64,000 nt of DNA from JBJHAX01 sp050480705 (GTDB lineage Bacteria; Actinomycetota; Nitriliruptoria; Nitriliruptorales; Nitriliruptoraceae), in the NCBI GenBank assembly GCA_050480705.1, contig JBJHAX010000001.1:1-64000 (forward strand), written 5' to 3'. Shown here piece after piece: positions 33,436 to 43,199 of this stretch. Numbering within the stretch: the stretch's first letter is position 1; every line of letters starts with the position of its first letter. A program made the translations under genes and the position numbers. The notes under the pieces were generated by a model. That model was not told the DNA's origin, made no database searches, and was given only the letters and a program-made list of their open reading frames with translations.

Positions 33436-33442
33436 CGACGGG

Positions 33443-33487
33443 GCCGACGTAGGCGAACCGTCTCGGTTCGCGCAGGCAGACGTCGGC
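33443..33487. terminator. Nested bidirectional terminator between convergent genes
   Basis: An inner stem GCGAACCG/CGGTTCGC (33453-33460, 33464-33471) with a 3-nt loop sits inside an outer stem GCCGACGT/ACGTCGGC (33443-33450, 33480-33487). It lies between manA and the carboxylase, which converge. Confidence 0.65.
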
Positions 33488-33488
33488 G

Positions 33489-36400
33489 TCACTGGGCGTC
33501 GAGCGTGCGGGTTATGCCCCGCTCGACGGCGTCGATGAGGTAGGGGCGCAGCTCACTGGCGGCGATGATCCGGTCCACCGAGCCGACGTCGCGTGCGCGC
33601 CCGATCGAATGCGCTTCGTCGAACTCTGCGGCGACCTCACCCAGCTTCTCGGAGCGCACCTCCGCACGAAGTGTGGCCAGTTCGGCGCGAAGGCGCGCAG
33701 CGTCGGTGTCGTCGGCCAGCTGGATGCGCTCCTCGAGTTCGGTGAGACGCGGGTCGGCGTCGGTGCGGCGGTTCACTTCGCCGGCGAACACGACTGCGGC
33801 CGCCGGTGGGCCGCCGATCACCGAGGCGTGCGAACCCTCGACCGCGGCGACCTCCATCGTGTCGTTCAAGGTCTTGGCGAACACGACGAATGCGCCGCCG
33901 TGGTAGCGCGAAACGACACAGAACACGATCGGACCGTCGAAGTTGACGACCGACCGCCCGATCTCGGCGCCGTACTCGAGCTGCAGCTGGCGCAGCGATT
34001 CCGGTGAGCCGTCGAATCCCGACAGGTTGGCGAGCACGACGACCGGGCGTGTCCCCGAGGCGGCGTTGATCGCCCGCGCCGTCTTCTTCGACGAGCGCGG
34101 GAAGAGCGTTCCCGCCGACCATTGCTCCGGTCCGTCTGCGGGAAGCAGGCCGCGGCGGGCAACCGGGCGTGACTCGAATCCGATCAGGCAGACCGGGTGA
34201 CCACCCAGGTGGGCGTCGACGACCACCGACGTCTGTGCGTCGGCCATGTCCGCCCAGCGTTCGAGCACCTCGTGGTCGGCGTCGGCCACCGCATGCAGCA
34301 GCGAGCGGATGTCGAACGGCTTCTTGCGTCCTGGATTCGTCGCATCGTCGAACACCTCGCCGATGCGGGAGAAGTCGGTGCCCTCGCCGGAGTGTTCGGC
34401 GTCGCGGACGTCGCGGTCGTGGGGATCGTCGGTGTGGGCGCGTCGTGGAAATCGCTCACCTGGAGCGGTGTAGCTGTGGGCGTAATGGGCGAAAAGGATT
34501 TCGCATGCCCCTGCGAGGTCGGCCGCCCAGTACTGGGCCTGGCCGTTGGGGCCCATGATGCGGTCGTAGCCACCGATGCCGAAATTGTCCTCGGCAGACA
34601 CGCCGCCCGAGTAGTCGAGTGCCTGTTTGCCGGTGAGCACCATCGCACTGTCAGGTGTCATCACCAGGATCCCGCGGGTGTGCATCAGCATCGTCGCTTC
34701 AGCGTTCCAATACGGCTGGGCGCCGACGTTGATACCGGTGACGACGATGTTGATCTCCCCGCCGCGCTGGGTGAAGTCGACGATGCGACGCAGCGTCAGG
34801 GCGATCCAGTCCATGTTCTCGGTGCCGGAGTCCATGGCGATGTGCGCGCCCGACGACACGGCGAACCACTCGACGGGCACGTCGAGGCGTTCGGCGAGAT
34901 CCAGTGCGGCGATCACGCGGCGGCACTCGGGTTCGGCCAGCGAACCGAGGCGACGTGTCGGATCGCTCAGGATCGCGACCCGGGTCATGCCTTCGGGGTA
35001 GCGGGTGGTCGGCGTGGACACGACCCCGACGACGACGCCGGACTCGTTGCGGCCCCACGGTCGGTCACAGGCGGTGAGTGCCCCGTGTTCGTCGAGGTCG
35101 TATTCGACGAAGTTGCCCTCGTCCCGGGCATGCTCGGGACCGTCAGGGGAGCGCACGATGAGCGGGACGATCTCGAACGGGTACACCGCGCCGCGCCGTC
35201 GGGCGCGCAGGATCTTCTGGGTGGTGTCGTCGAAGGGCTCGAGTGGTTGCGACGGCGGTTCGGTGACCCGGACGATCAGTCCCTGACCCGGAGGCCGATA
35301 CATGCGCACCATGACCGGATGCGCCTGGTCGTTCTCGTCGATCATCCGCGCCTTCACGTTGACCTGTTCGAGGCCGAGCCCTTCGGTCATCGGTGCGAGC
35401 CGGCGTACGACCCCGTGGATCTGCTCCATCGGCAGGCGCACGTCCGGCCACACGCTCAAGATCACCCGGTTCCATTCCGGCCGGGTGTCGGCGGGATAGG
35501 TCGCACGCGCCTGGCGCAGGTCATCGAGGCAGGCGGCGAGCACCTGTTCGAGTTCCGGCAGCGCACGGACGGTCCCCGACGCATCGAGTGTCGGCGTGAG
35601 GTCGCGAACCTCGGCGAGGGCGAACAACCGCCGGTCGGCCGGTGCGTCGCGGGCGGTCGCCTCGAACAGATACACGCCGTCGGTCGACGACATGCGGCGT
35701 AGGTTGAAGCGTTCGAAGCGCCATAGGTCGAGTCGTCCCGCGATCAGCGGATGGATGCCCCGCAGGTGGGTGCGTTCGGTGAAGGTGTCGCCGTCACGCC
35801 GAAACGTCAGATGGGCGACGTCGGGGTGAAAGCCGCCGTCCGGCGCTGGTGTACTCACCGACAACGTCACGCGGCGCATCTGCTCGGGCAGGTCGCGGGC
35901 CGCGATCGTCGCAGCGAGTTCTTCCGCGAGCCGGTCGGGCGTTGCGGGGACACCGTCGCGTGTCACGTACAGATCGGCCGCCGCTCCCGCGGTGTGCGTC
36001 TGCGGAATCTCGGCGGCCATCGACGCGGCGATGCGCAGGGGAGTGGCGAGATCGTCGCCATGCCCGGCAACGGCGACGACGCGTCCTTGGCCGCGGCGGT
36101 CGTTGAACTCAGCCAGGACCGTGGCGTGCCCGTCGACCTCGGTGGTGCGTACGTCGAGCATCTGGCGTGTGCGGTAGTAGCGACGGGTGAGGACCTCCAG
36201 CATCGCGGTGTGGCCCGTCTCTGCGACGACGGGATCGACGAGCAGGCCGAGCAGCGGTTGAGGTGCCGCGACCATCGCGGCGATACGCGCGTGGTGCTCG
36301 TCGCTGTCGGGGTCGTCGGCGAGCGCACGCAGGTGTTCGCGCACGTCGCGGTAGACCGCGTCGCGCTCCCGCTGCAGCCGCGGCTGATCGAAGGCGCGGT

Positions 36401-39047
36401 AGCGCACCCGCCGTGCGAGATCGCCGATGACGGGGTGGCGCACCTGGGTCGCGACCACGAGCCGATCGAGTGTGTCGCGCAGCTCAGCGGCGAGCTGGCT
36501 GTCGTCCGGCGGTGCTGCGACCAGGCGGCGTTCGAGCAGCGCGAGGATCGCCGGGACGTGGTCGGCGGCACGTTGCTGGGCGAGGTGGATGCGGTGCAGC
36601 GCCTCCTCGAGTGCGGGGGTGCGGTCGAGCGTGTGGATGCCGTAGTCGGCCAGCGCCGCGCGCAGCTTGTCCTGGAAGGATGGCGGCAGCCCCTCCGCTT
36701 CGGCGTCGAGCGAGCGCAGGTAGGCATGGAGGTATTCGCGGGCACTGTGTGCCTGGTCGACGTCCTCGTCGTCTCCGATGCGGCGGTTGCGGCTCAGCGA
36801 GCTGAGGTCCGCGAAGATGCGCAGCACCCCGAGCTCTGCGCGCAGCTGGTCGGGATCATCGACGTTCGCGTTGGCGATGTCGTCGAGCAGGGCGGGCATT
36901 TCACCCAGCGGCGTGTCGTACCCCAGTGCCTGGCGCCGCAGCGCGTCGATGGCGACCGACGCGCGTGCGGCCTCGTCGACCTCGTCGGGGCTGGCGTGTG
37001 ACGCCAGCGCGTCGAATGTCGTGCGCTCACCCGTGGCGGTTTCGGTGTCGTCGCCGACGGGTTCGAGACGCACGATCGGAGCGCCCGACTCGACCTGGAC
37101 GTTTCCGGTGACCAGCACTTCCGCGACCCGGCCGTTGAACGGTGCTTCGAGCACGGTCTCCATCTTCATGCTCTCGACGACGGCGAGAGAGGCGCCGGCG
37201 TCGACGACCGCGCCGGGCTCGACGGTCACCGCGACGACGACCGACGGGCCGGGTGCGCGCACGAGGCCCGCATCGTCCTGTGAGATCCGGTGGGGCACAC
37301 CGTCGATCTCGACGATTTGATCGGCGCCCTGCGCGATCGCGGTAACGCGGAACCTGCGTCCCTCGATCGTCAGGCGACGTTCGAACGGTCGCATGGGCTC
37401 GACGATCGCGCGCACACGCACGCCGTCGAGTTCGACCGCGTAGTCGGACGGTCCGGTGTGTGCGACGGTCAGCCGGTAGCCGACCCCGCCAGCGCGCAGG
37501 TCGATGTCGGTGGAAGTGTCGGCGCTGACCTGCGGTCGTCCGCGCGCCGCAGCAGCGAGGAAACGTTCACGCTTGAGCCGGGCGTCCTCGTCGTAGGCAT
37601 CGATGGCGGCGGCGACGAGCGCAACGTCGGTTCGGGTCGTGAAGCGGTAGCCGCCATCCGCGGTGGTGCGGTCCAGCCAGCCGGTGTCGATCGCGCCGTC
37701 GGTCAACTCCTCACGGGCGAGCAGATCGAGCAGGAATGCCCGGTTGGTGGTTCCGCCGCGGACGAGCACGGTGGTCTGGGCCAGTGCGCGCCGCAGCCGG
37801 GCGATCGCCTCATCGCGGTCGCGGCCGTGTGCGATGACTTTGGCGATCATCGAGTCGTACTCGGGCGGTATGTCGTCGCCTTCACTGACACCCGTGTCGA
37901 CCCGGATCCCCGGTCCGGCGGGTAGCGCGAGGCGTTCGATGCGACCCGGAGCAGGGGAGAACCCCCGTTCGGCATCCTCGGCGTTGAGCCGCACCTCGAT
38001 CGCGTGGCCCGCAGCGACGGGAGTCTCGCCGTCGAGCCGGCCACCGGCGGCGACATGCAACTGCAGCTTGACCAGGTCGATGCCGGCGGTGAGTTCGGTC
38101 ACCGGGTGTTCGACCTGCAGGCGGGTGTTGACCTCGAGGAACGCGAATGTGTCCGACTCGGGCTGGTACAGGAACTCGACGGTTCCCGCGTTGACGTAAC
38201 CGGCGAGCCGTGCGAGTTCGGCCGCGGAGGCCGCCAGATCGCGTGCCTGGTCGTCGTCGAGGGCCGTCGACGACGACTCCTCGAGCACCTTCTGGTTGCG
38301 TCGCTGTACCGAGCAGTCGCGCACACCAGGCGTCCAGACGGTGCCGTACGCATCGGCGATGACCTGCACCTCGATGTGGCGCGCGTCGGTGACGAGCTGT
38401 TCCATGAACAGGGTCGGATCGCCGAATGCGCGGGATGCTTCCTCGCGTGCCCGCTCGAACGCGTGCGCGAGTTCGTCTGCGTTGCGCACCAGGCGGATGC
38501 CCCGGCCACCTCCGCCCGCAGCGGCCTTCACGACCAGGGGGAAGCCGATCCGCTCGGCGTGATCATGGGCCTGTTCGACGCTGGTGACCGCACCGCCGCT
38601 CCACGCCGCCACCGGGACGCCTGCGCGTTCGGCGAGTTGCTTCGCCCCGATCTTGTCGCCGAGCGCACGCATGACGTCGCCCGAGGGGCCGATGAACGTG
38701 ATGCCGAGCCGGTCGCACAGGTCCGCGAAGGCGGCGTTCTCCGCGACGAAGCCCCACCCCACCCACACGCTGTCGGCACGCGCTTCGACGAGCGCTGCCT
38801 CGAGGGCGCCGAGGTCGAGGTAGGGGATCCCGCTGGATGCTTCGCCGGCAGGCGGGCCGATACGCACGGCGTCGTCGGCTTCGCGTACGAACATCGCGGT
38901 GTGTTCGGCGGCGGTGTGCAGCGCGACCGCGCGAAGGTTGGCGTCGTGCTCGGCGTCGAGCTCACGGATCGCGTGGATGGCGCGCATGGCCGGCTCGCCC
39001 CGGTTGACGATCGCCACGCGGCCGAGCCGCGCCAGATCCGTGTGCAT
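33489..39047 (-). CDS. Giant fused biotin-dependent acyl-CoA carboxylase
   Basis: An 1852-residue single chain. The biotin carboxylase occupies about 1-460 (VKAAAGGGGRGIRLV ATP-grasp loop; FLEVNTRLQVEHPVTE; RIERLALPAGPGIRVD). A biotin carrier domain has VVESMKMETVLEAPFNG with biotin Lys628. A central helical region spans about 670-1290. The carboxyltransferase spans about 1300-1850 (AVSSGAHIAMDSG, TGINVGAQPYWNAEATMLMHTRG, HLGGHPVCLIGFESRP). This layout is like eukaryotic acetyl-CoA carboxylase. In actinomycetes such proteins are called fused acetyl/propionyl-CoA carboxylase alpha/methylmalonyl-CoA decarboxylase alpha. It should make malonyl- or methylmalonyl-CoA; the substrate is not settled. 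Confidence 0.88.
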   Translation of the reverse strand: MHTDLARLGRVAIVNRGEPAMRAIHAIRELDAEHDANLRAVALHTAAEHTAMFVREADDAVRIGPPAGEASSGIPYLDLGALEAALVEARADSVWVGWGFVAENAAFADLCDRLGITFIGPSGDVMRALGDKIGAKQLAERAGVPVAAWSGGAVTSVEQAHDHAERIGFPLVVKAAAGGGGRGIRLVRNADELAHAFERAREEASRAFGDPTLFMEQLVTDARHIEVQVIADAYGTVWTPGVRDCSVQRRNQKVLEESSSTALDDDQARDLAASAAELARLAGYVNAGTVEFLYQPESDTFAFLEVNTRLQVEHPVTELTAGIDLVKLQLHVAAGGRLDGETPVAAGHAIEVRLNAEDAERGFSPAPGRIERLALPAGPGIRVDTGVSEGDDIPPEYDSMIAKVIAHGRDRDEAIARLRRALAQTTVLVRGGTTNRAFLLDLLAREELTDGAIDTGWLDRTTADGGYRFTTRTDVALVAAAIDAYDEDARLKRERFLAAAARGRPQVSADTSTDIDLRAGGVGYRLTVAHTGPSDYAVELDGVRVRAIVEPMRPFERRLTIEGRRFRVTAIAQGADQIVEIDGVPHRISQDDAGLVRAPGPSVVVAVTVEPGAVVDAGASLAVVESMKMETVLEAPFNGRVAEVLVTGNVQVESGAPIVRLEPVGDDTETATGERTTFDALASHASPDEVDEAARASVAIDALRRQALGYDTPLGEMPALLDDIANANVDDPDQLRAELGVLRIFADLSSLSRNRRIGDDEDVDQAHSAREYLHAYLRSLDAEAEGLPPSFQDKLRAALADYGIHTLDRTPALEEALHRIHLAQQRAADHVPAILALLERRLVAAPPDDSQLAAELRDTLDRLVVATQVRHPVIGDLARRVRYRAFDQPRLQRERDAVYRDVREHLRALADDPDSDEHHARIAAMVAAPQPLLGLLVDPVVAETGHTAMLEVLTRRYYRTRQMLDVRTTEVDGHATVLAEFNDRRGQGRVVAVAGHGDDLATPLRIAASMAAEIPQTHTAGAAADLYVTRDGVPATPDRLAEELAATIAARDLPEQMRRVTLSVSTPAPDGGFHPDVAHLTFRRDGDTFTERTHLRGIHPLIAGRLDLWRFERFNLRRMSSTDGVYLFEATARDAPADRRLFALAEVRDLTPTLDASGTVRALPELEQVLAACLDDLRQARATYPADTRPEWNRVILSVWPDVRLPMEQIHGVVRRLAPMTEGLGLEQVNVKARMIDENDQAHPVMVRMYRPPGQGLIVRVTEPPSQPLEPFDDTTQKILRARRRGAVYPFEIVPLIVRSPDGPEHARDEGNFVEYDLDEHGALTACDRPWGRNESGVVVGVVSTPTTRYPEGMTRVAILSDPTRRLGSLAEPECRRVIAALDLAERLDVPVEWFAVSSGAHIAMDSGTENMDWIALTLRRIVDFTQRGGEINIVVTGINVGAQPYWNAEATMLMHTRGILVMTPDSAMVLTGKQALDYSGGVSAEDNFGIGGYDRIMGPNGQAQYWAADLAGACEILFAHYAHSYTAPGERFPRRAHTDDPHDRDVRDAEHSGEGTDFSRIGEVFDDATNPGRKKPFDIRSLLHAVADADHEVLERWADMADAQTSVVVDAHLGGHPVCLIGFESRPVARRGLLPADGPEQWSAGTLFPRSSKKTARAINAASGTRPVVVLANLSGFDGSPESLRQLQLEYGAEIGRSVVNFDGPIVFCVVSRYHGGAFVVFAKTLNDTMEVAAVEGSHASVIGGPPAAAVVFAGEVNRRTDADPRLTELEERIQLADDTDAARLRAELATLRAEVRSEKLGEVAAEFDEAHSIGRARDVGSVDRIIAASELRPYLIDAVERGITRTLDAQ

Positions 39048-39138
39048 GCGACCTCCGGGCGACGACCGTTCGACGCCGACCGGCGAAACTAGCCGAGGTG
39101 GGCGCGTCCCGGCATCCAGCAGCGGGGCCTCGGACGGG

Positions 39139-40413
39139 TCAGCGCCCCTCGTGTCGGGGCGTCGTCCGCCGTGGGTAGGTCAGCGTGCGCCACAGGCGTT
39201 CCACCGGTCCGTGAGTGAAGCGCCGGGTCCACCACGGGGCCGCCACGAGGAGCACGGTCCAGATGCCGGCGACGACGAGCATCGACTCGGTCGCCGACAG
39301 ACGGTCGTAGGCGCGCAGGCCACCGAAGACGACCATCGCGAGCAGGCTCTGCAGCAGGTAGCTCGACAGCGCGGTGCGTCCGAGCCGTGCGAGCCGATCG
39401 ACGGCGCCGAAACGCAGGCACAGCAGCACCAGGCCGGACAGGTACCCCACGGCGAGAAGCGGCGCACCTGCGATCTGGGCGAACGCCGCGCCGACGAACA
39501 CCCCGACGCCGACGCCGTCGACCGGTGCGGCGCCAGTAGCCGCCGCGGCCGGCCCCACCAGACCCAGTGGGACGTTGAGCACAAGTCCGACCGGCAGCGC
39601 GATGGCGGCAGTCCGTCGCAACGTGGTCCTGAACTGCCAGAGGTCGTCGATCACACCGGCGCGGCCCACGGAGAATCCGAACAGGAACAGCGCGAGGATC
39701 CACGGCAGCGTGACGAGCGAACCGGTCTGGACCAGCAGCGACGTCCACGCGTTCGCGACGACGATGTCGAGGTAGCTGCCCGCCGTGTACGCCTGCGCGT
39801 TGCGGTCTGCGACCTCTGCGACGAATCCCGTGAGGCCGGGTGGCATCGCGGCGGCGTCGGTCGCGTCGGCGACGAGTGCGCCCAGTGCTGTCATCGCCGT
39901 CACGCCGACGGTGATCGCGGCCAGGATCACCCCGCTCGTGATCAGCGCCGACTGCGGTTTCATCCCGACGAATGCGAGCAGGACCAGCCCGGTCACGCCG
40001 TAGAGGAACAGCACGTCGCCGGGGAACAACAGGACCATGTGGGCGATGCCGAAGCCGGCAAGCACCAGGTAACGGCGAGCGAGCAGGCCGCGGGGATTTC
40101 GTCCGCGTTCACGTGCGCGGCCCACCATGATCGCCGCGCCGATGCCGAACATGATCGTGAAGCTCGAGATGAACTTGCCGGTGGCCAGCCACCCCACGAG
40201 GAACTGCGTGAGCCGGTCGGCTCCCTCGACCTGAGGGATCGTGGCGTCGGCCATCGCGGACCACACGTGCGAGCCGCGCATGAACTCGACGTTGACGAGC
40301 AGGATGCCGAGCAGCGCGAAGCCACGCAGCACGTCCAGGATCGGCTCGCGCCGCGATTCGGTGATCGGCTCCAGGAGTTCACCGCCGGGTGTGACCGGAG
40401 ACTTATCGGGCAC
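39139..40413 (-). CDS. DUF418 (YeiB-like) membrane protein
   Basis: A 424-residue polytopic membrane protein. The start ESRREPILDVLRGFALLGILLVNVEFM is the hallmark of DUF418 proteins. About eight to ten hydrophobic helices follow. The ending (DRLARLGRTALSSYLLQSLL and GPVERLWRTLTYPR) is the DUF418 C-terminal signature. Function is not known, perhaps acyl transfer or transport. The GTG at 40413 has AAGGA upstream. Divergent from the amino-acid importer genes, 148 bp apart. Confidence 0.88.
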   Translation of the reverse strand: MPDKSPVTPGGELLEPITESRREPILDVLRGFALLGILLVNVEFMRGSHVWSAMADATIPQVEGADRLTQFLVGWLATGKFISSFTIMFGIGAAIMVGRARERGRNPRGLLARRYLVLAGFGIAHMVLLFPGDVLFLYGVTGLVLLAFVGMKPQSALITSGVILAAITVGVTAMTALGALVADATDAAAMPPGLTGFVAEVADRNAQAYTAGSYLDIVVANAWTSLLVQTGSLVTLPWILALFLFGFSVGRAGVIDDLWQFRTTLRRTAAIALPVGLVLNVPLGLVGPAAAATGAAPVDGVGVGVFVGAAFAQIAGAPLLAVGYLSGLVLLCLRFGAVDRLARLGRTALSSYLLQSLLAMVVFGGLRAYDRLSATESMLVVAGIWTVLLVAAPWWTRRFTHGPVERLWRTLTYPRRTTPRHEGR

Positions 40414-40561
40414 GGCATGCGATCCTTGGCGGCGTGTGTAGGGGTTGGTGTGCAGGGCACGCTACGTGCCCGACAGCGGGCGTGCCTCGGTGCCAGTAGC
40501 GTCGGCGCGGGGTCGCTCGCGACAGGCGTCGACGATGCGGACGTGTGCGTGGAGGACGTGG

Positions 40562-41779
40562 ATGGGCGTGACACGGCTGCGTGTGCCACGACGGCTACTC
40601 GCCGTCGTCGCCCTGTTCGCCGTCGTTGCCTGTTCGTCCGGCAGCGTCGATCCGGACGGCCACGGGCCCGAGCCGATCGCCATCGGCTTCCTCGGTGAAC
40701 TGACCGGTCCGTTCGCGATCTGGGGCATCCCTGCGCGCAACGGCATGCGCCTGGCTGTGGCAGACGTGAACGAGCGTGGCGGTGTGCTGGGGCGGGAGCT
40801 GCGGCTCGTCGAACGCGACACACAAGGCTCGCCGGATGAAGCCGTGACCGCCATGCGGGGCCTGATCGAGCGCTCAGGTGTGGTTGCGCTCGGCGGCATC
40901 ATCTCCAGCGACGTTGCGCTCGCCGTCTCACGTGTCGCCGAGCAGGAGCGCGTCCCGCTGTTCCTGGTCAAGGCCGGGTCCGACCAGATCCTCGACGCAG
41001 ACAGTCGCCACACGTTTCGCACCTGCCTGCCGGCCGCGCCCATGAACCTCGATCCGATCGTCGCGTTCATCGAGGATCAGGACATCACACGCGTCGGCGC
41101 GGTCATCGCCGACTATGCATGGGGGCGCGCCATCGAGGACGCACTCGTCGAGCGGTTCGCGGCCCTTCCCGAGGTGCGTCTCGAGGTCGCGGTCGCCCCG
41201 GTCGGCGAGAGCGACTTCACGCCGTACCTGCGCGGGTTCGCCGAACTCGACCCGCAACTGCTGATCGCAACCGGTCATCCTCCCGGCGCATTGCCGCTGA
41301 CCCGTCAGGCAGCCGATCTCGGCATGGATGCCTACGTCACAGGGTCGAACTCGCCGTCTGCCGCGGTGATGGAGGCGGTCGGTGATGCCGCCTACGACCG
41401 TTACGTCGACTTCACCTGCGCCGACGTCGACGATCCCGACTTCCAGCAACTCGCCACGCGCTACTACGACCGCTTCGGCACCTACATGGAGGACGACGCG
41501 GTCGCCGGCTACGGGCAGGTACTCATGGTTGCCGACGCCATCTCCACCCTGGGTGAGCCCGATCCGGCGGCCATCGCCGATCACCTGCGCGACAACACCT
41601 TCGTGCTGCCCGGTTACGCCTGGGACCTCGGCTGGACCGAATGGGGTGAGCTGCGTGACGCACAGCCGCTGCTGACCATCCTGCGCCGCCAGCAACCGCC
41701 CGACGGTGTGCACCCGGACGCGACCTGGTACCCCGAGGTGCTGCTGCGTTCCGATCCGCTCGAACCTTTCGTGCCCTGA
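40562..41779 (+). CDS. Branched-chain amino-acid-type ABC substrate-binding lipoprotein
   Basis: A 405-residue periplasmic-binding-fold protein. A signal peptide with lipobox (LAVVALFAVVAC) anchors it through Cys. IAIGFLGELTGPFAIWGIPARNGMRLAVADVNERGGVLGREL is the type I binding-protein start (Peripla_BP_6). It delivers amino acids, or related compounds such as amides or urea, to the permease pair encoded next. First gene of a five-gene operon: binding protein, ATPase, ATPase, permease, permease. The start MGVTRL at 40562 follows an in-frame open stretch that is not part of the protein. Confidence 0.9.
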   Translation: MGVTRLRVPRRLLAVVALFAVVACSSGSVDPDGHGPEPIAIGFLGELTGPFAIWGIPARNGMRLAVADVNERGGVLGRELRLVERDTQGSPDEAVTAMRGLIERSGVVALGGIISSDVALAVSRVAEQERVPLFLVKAGSDQILDADSRHTFRTCLPAAPMNLDPIVAFIEDQDITRVGAVIADYAWGRAIEDALVERFAALPEVRLEVAVAPVGESDFTPYLRGFAELDPQLLIATGHPPGALPLTRQAADLGMDAYVTGSNSPSAAVMEAVGDAAYDRYVDFTCADVDDPDFQQLATRYYDRFGTYMEDDAVAGYGQVLMVADAISTLGEPDPAAIADHLRDNTFVLPGYAWDLGWTEWGELRDAQPLLTILRRQQPPDGVHPDATWYPEVLLRSDPLEPFVP

Positions 41780-41785
41780 CGCGCG

Positions 41786-42499
41786 ATGTCCCTTCTGGAG
41801 TTGCGCGGCCTCGAACACCGATTCGGGGGCCTGCCCGCGGTCGCTGGGCTCGACCTGGAGGTCTCCGCCGGGGAGGTGGTCGCGCTCGTCGGTCCCAACG
41901 GCGCCGGCAAGAGCACGGTGCTGAAGGTCATCGCCGGGTTGCTGCGTCCGACACGGTGTCGAGAGCTGCGTTTCGACGGTGACGATCTGCGTCGCGCGGC
42001 CGTACACACCCGCCGTCGCCTGGGCATCGCGACGGTCAACCAGACGCCGCGCGTGTTCGCATCGATGCGCGTGATCGATGATGCCGCGCTCGCTGCGACG
42101 TTCAGCGTCGACGGCGATCCGCGGGTGCGCGCGATACAGGCACTGGAAGCGCTCGGCTTGGCCGAGCACGCCGAGGAATCCACTGGCCGTCTCGGACTGC
42201 AGCAACGGCGAATGCTCGAACTCGCACGCGCGCTTGCCTCACGACCGCGGCTGCTGTTGGCCGACGAACCCGTTGCGGGACTCAGCGACGCTGCGTCTGC
42301 CAACGTGCTCGACGTCCTGATCGATGCGCGCGACAGGCACCACACCGCCGTGGTGTGGGTCGAGCACGCCATGGGTGTCGTGCGCTCGTTCGCTGACCGG
42401 GTGGTGGTGCTCGACCACGGTGCGGTCCTCGCCGAGGGTGATCCCACGCGGGTGCTCGACAGTGACGCCGTTGCACGCGCGTATCTCGGAGGCCGCTGA
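41786..42499 (+). CDS. ABC transporter ATPase, LivG-type
   Basis: A 237-residue ATPase. Walker A GPNGAGKST (near 37-45) and Walker B RLLLADEPVAGLSD are present, and VVWVEHAMGVV gives the switch His. The signature motif, normally LSGGQ, reads LGLQQRRMLELARAL, so one of the two ATP sites may be weak, with the partner LivF-type subunit carrying a normal LSGGEQ. It shares the operon with the binding protein (6 bp) and LivF (1 bp). Confidence 0.88.
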   Translation: MSLLELRGLEHRFGGLPAVAGLDLEVSAGEVVALVGPNGAGKSTVLKVIAGLLRPTRCRELRFDGDDLRRAAVHTRRRLGIATVNQTPRVFASMRVIDDAALAATFSVDGDPRVRAIQALEALGLAEHAEESTGRLGLQQRRMLELARALASRPRLLLADEPVAGLSDAASANVLDVLIDARDRHHTAVVWVEHAMGVVRSFADRVVVLDHGAVLAEGDPTRVLDSDAVARAYLGGR

Positions 42500-42500
42500 C

Positions 42501-43199
42501 GTGCTCACCGTCGTCGGGGTCAGCGCCGGCTACGACGACCTCGCCGTCGTCCATGACATCGATCTCATGGTCGGTGAAGGTGAAGCCGTCGCGCTGCTCG
42601 GCGCAAACGGTGCGGGCAAGACCGCACTGCTGCGCACGATCTGTGGCCTCGCGAGGCCGCTGCGTGGACACGTCACCATCGCCGGACGCGATGCCACCGG
42701 CGTGCCGGCGCACGACATTGCGCGCAAGGGAGTCGCGTACGTGCCCGCCGAGCGACACCTGTTCGCACAGATGGACGTGCTTGACAACCTGCGTGTCGCG
42801 GCCACGCGGCGGCATGCAGCAGCGATCGCGCAGATGTTCGAACTGTTCCCGCGGCTCGGCGAGCGGCGACGGCAGCGGGCCGGCACGCTCAGCGGCGGCG
42901 AGCAGCAGATGCTTGCGGTCGCTCGCGCGCTGGTGCGCCGCCCCCGCCTTCTGCTGCTCGATGAGCCCTCGGCGGGTCTGGCACCGATCGTGACCGACGA
43001 ACTGTACGAGACGCTGCGCGGGGTCTGTGACGTTGGTCAGACCACGGTGCTGGTGGCCGAGCAGCATCCGCATCACGCGTTCGCACTGGCCTCGCGTGCG
43101 GTGGTGCTGCGTTCGGGGCGTGTGGTGCTCGACGGTGACGCTGCCGCACTCGAGCGCGACCCGCGGCTGCGCGATGCCTACCTCGGAGGTTTCGCGTGA
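42501..43199 (+). CDS. ABC transporter ATPase, LivF-type
   Basis: A 232-residue ATPase. Walker A is GANGAGKTALL, the signature is AGTLSGGEQQMLAVARAL, Walker B is LLLLDEPSAGLAP, and TVLVAEQHPHHAF is the switch region typical of LivF. GVAYVPAERHLFAQMDVLDNLRV matches the LivF Q-loop segment. The GTG at 42501 is one base after the previous stop. It overlaps the permease start as GTGA. Confidence 0.92.
   Translation: MLTVVGVSAGYDDLAVVHDIDLMVGEGEAVALLGANGAGKTALLRTICGLARPLRGHVTIAGRDATGVPAHDIARKGVAYVPAERHLFAQMDVLDNLRVAATRRHAAAIAQMFELFPRLGERRRQRAGTLSGGEQQMLAVARALVRRPRLLLLDEPSAGLAPIVTDELYETLRGVCDVGQTTVLVAEQHPHHAFALASRAVVLRSGRVVLDGDAAALERDPRLRDAYLGGFA

Noticed and set aside
39374..40698. Long plus-strand open frames opposite the DUF418 and carboxylase genes
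   Set aside because: They are low-complexity Arg/Pro/Gln-rich shadows of real genes on the other strand, common in high-GC DNA.
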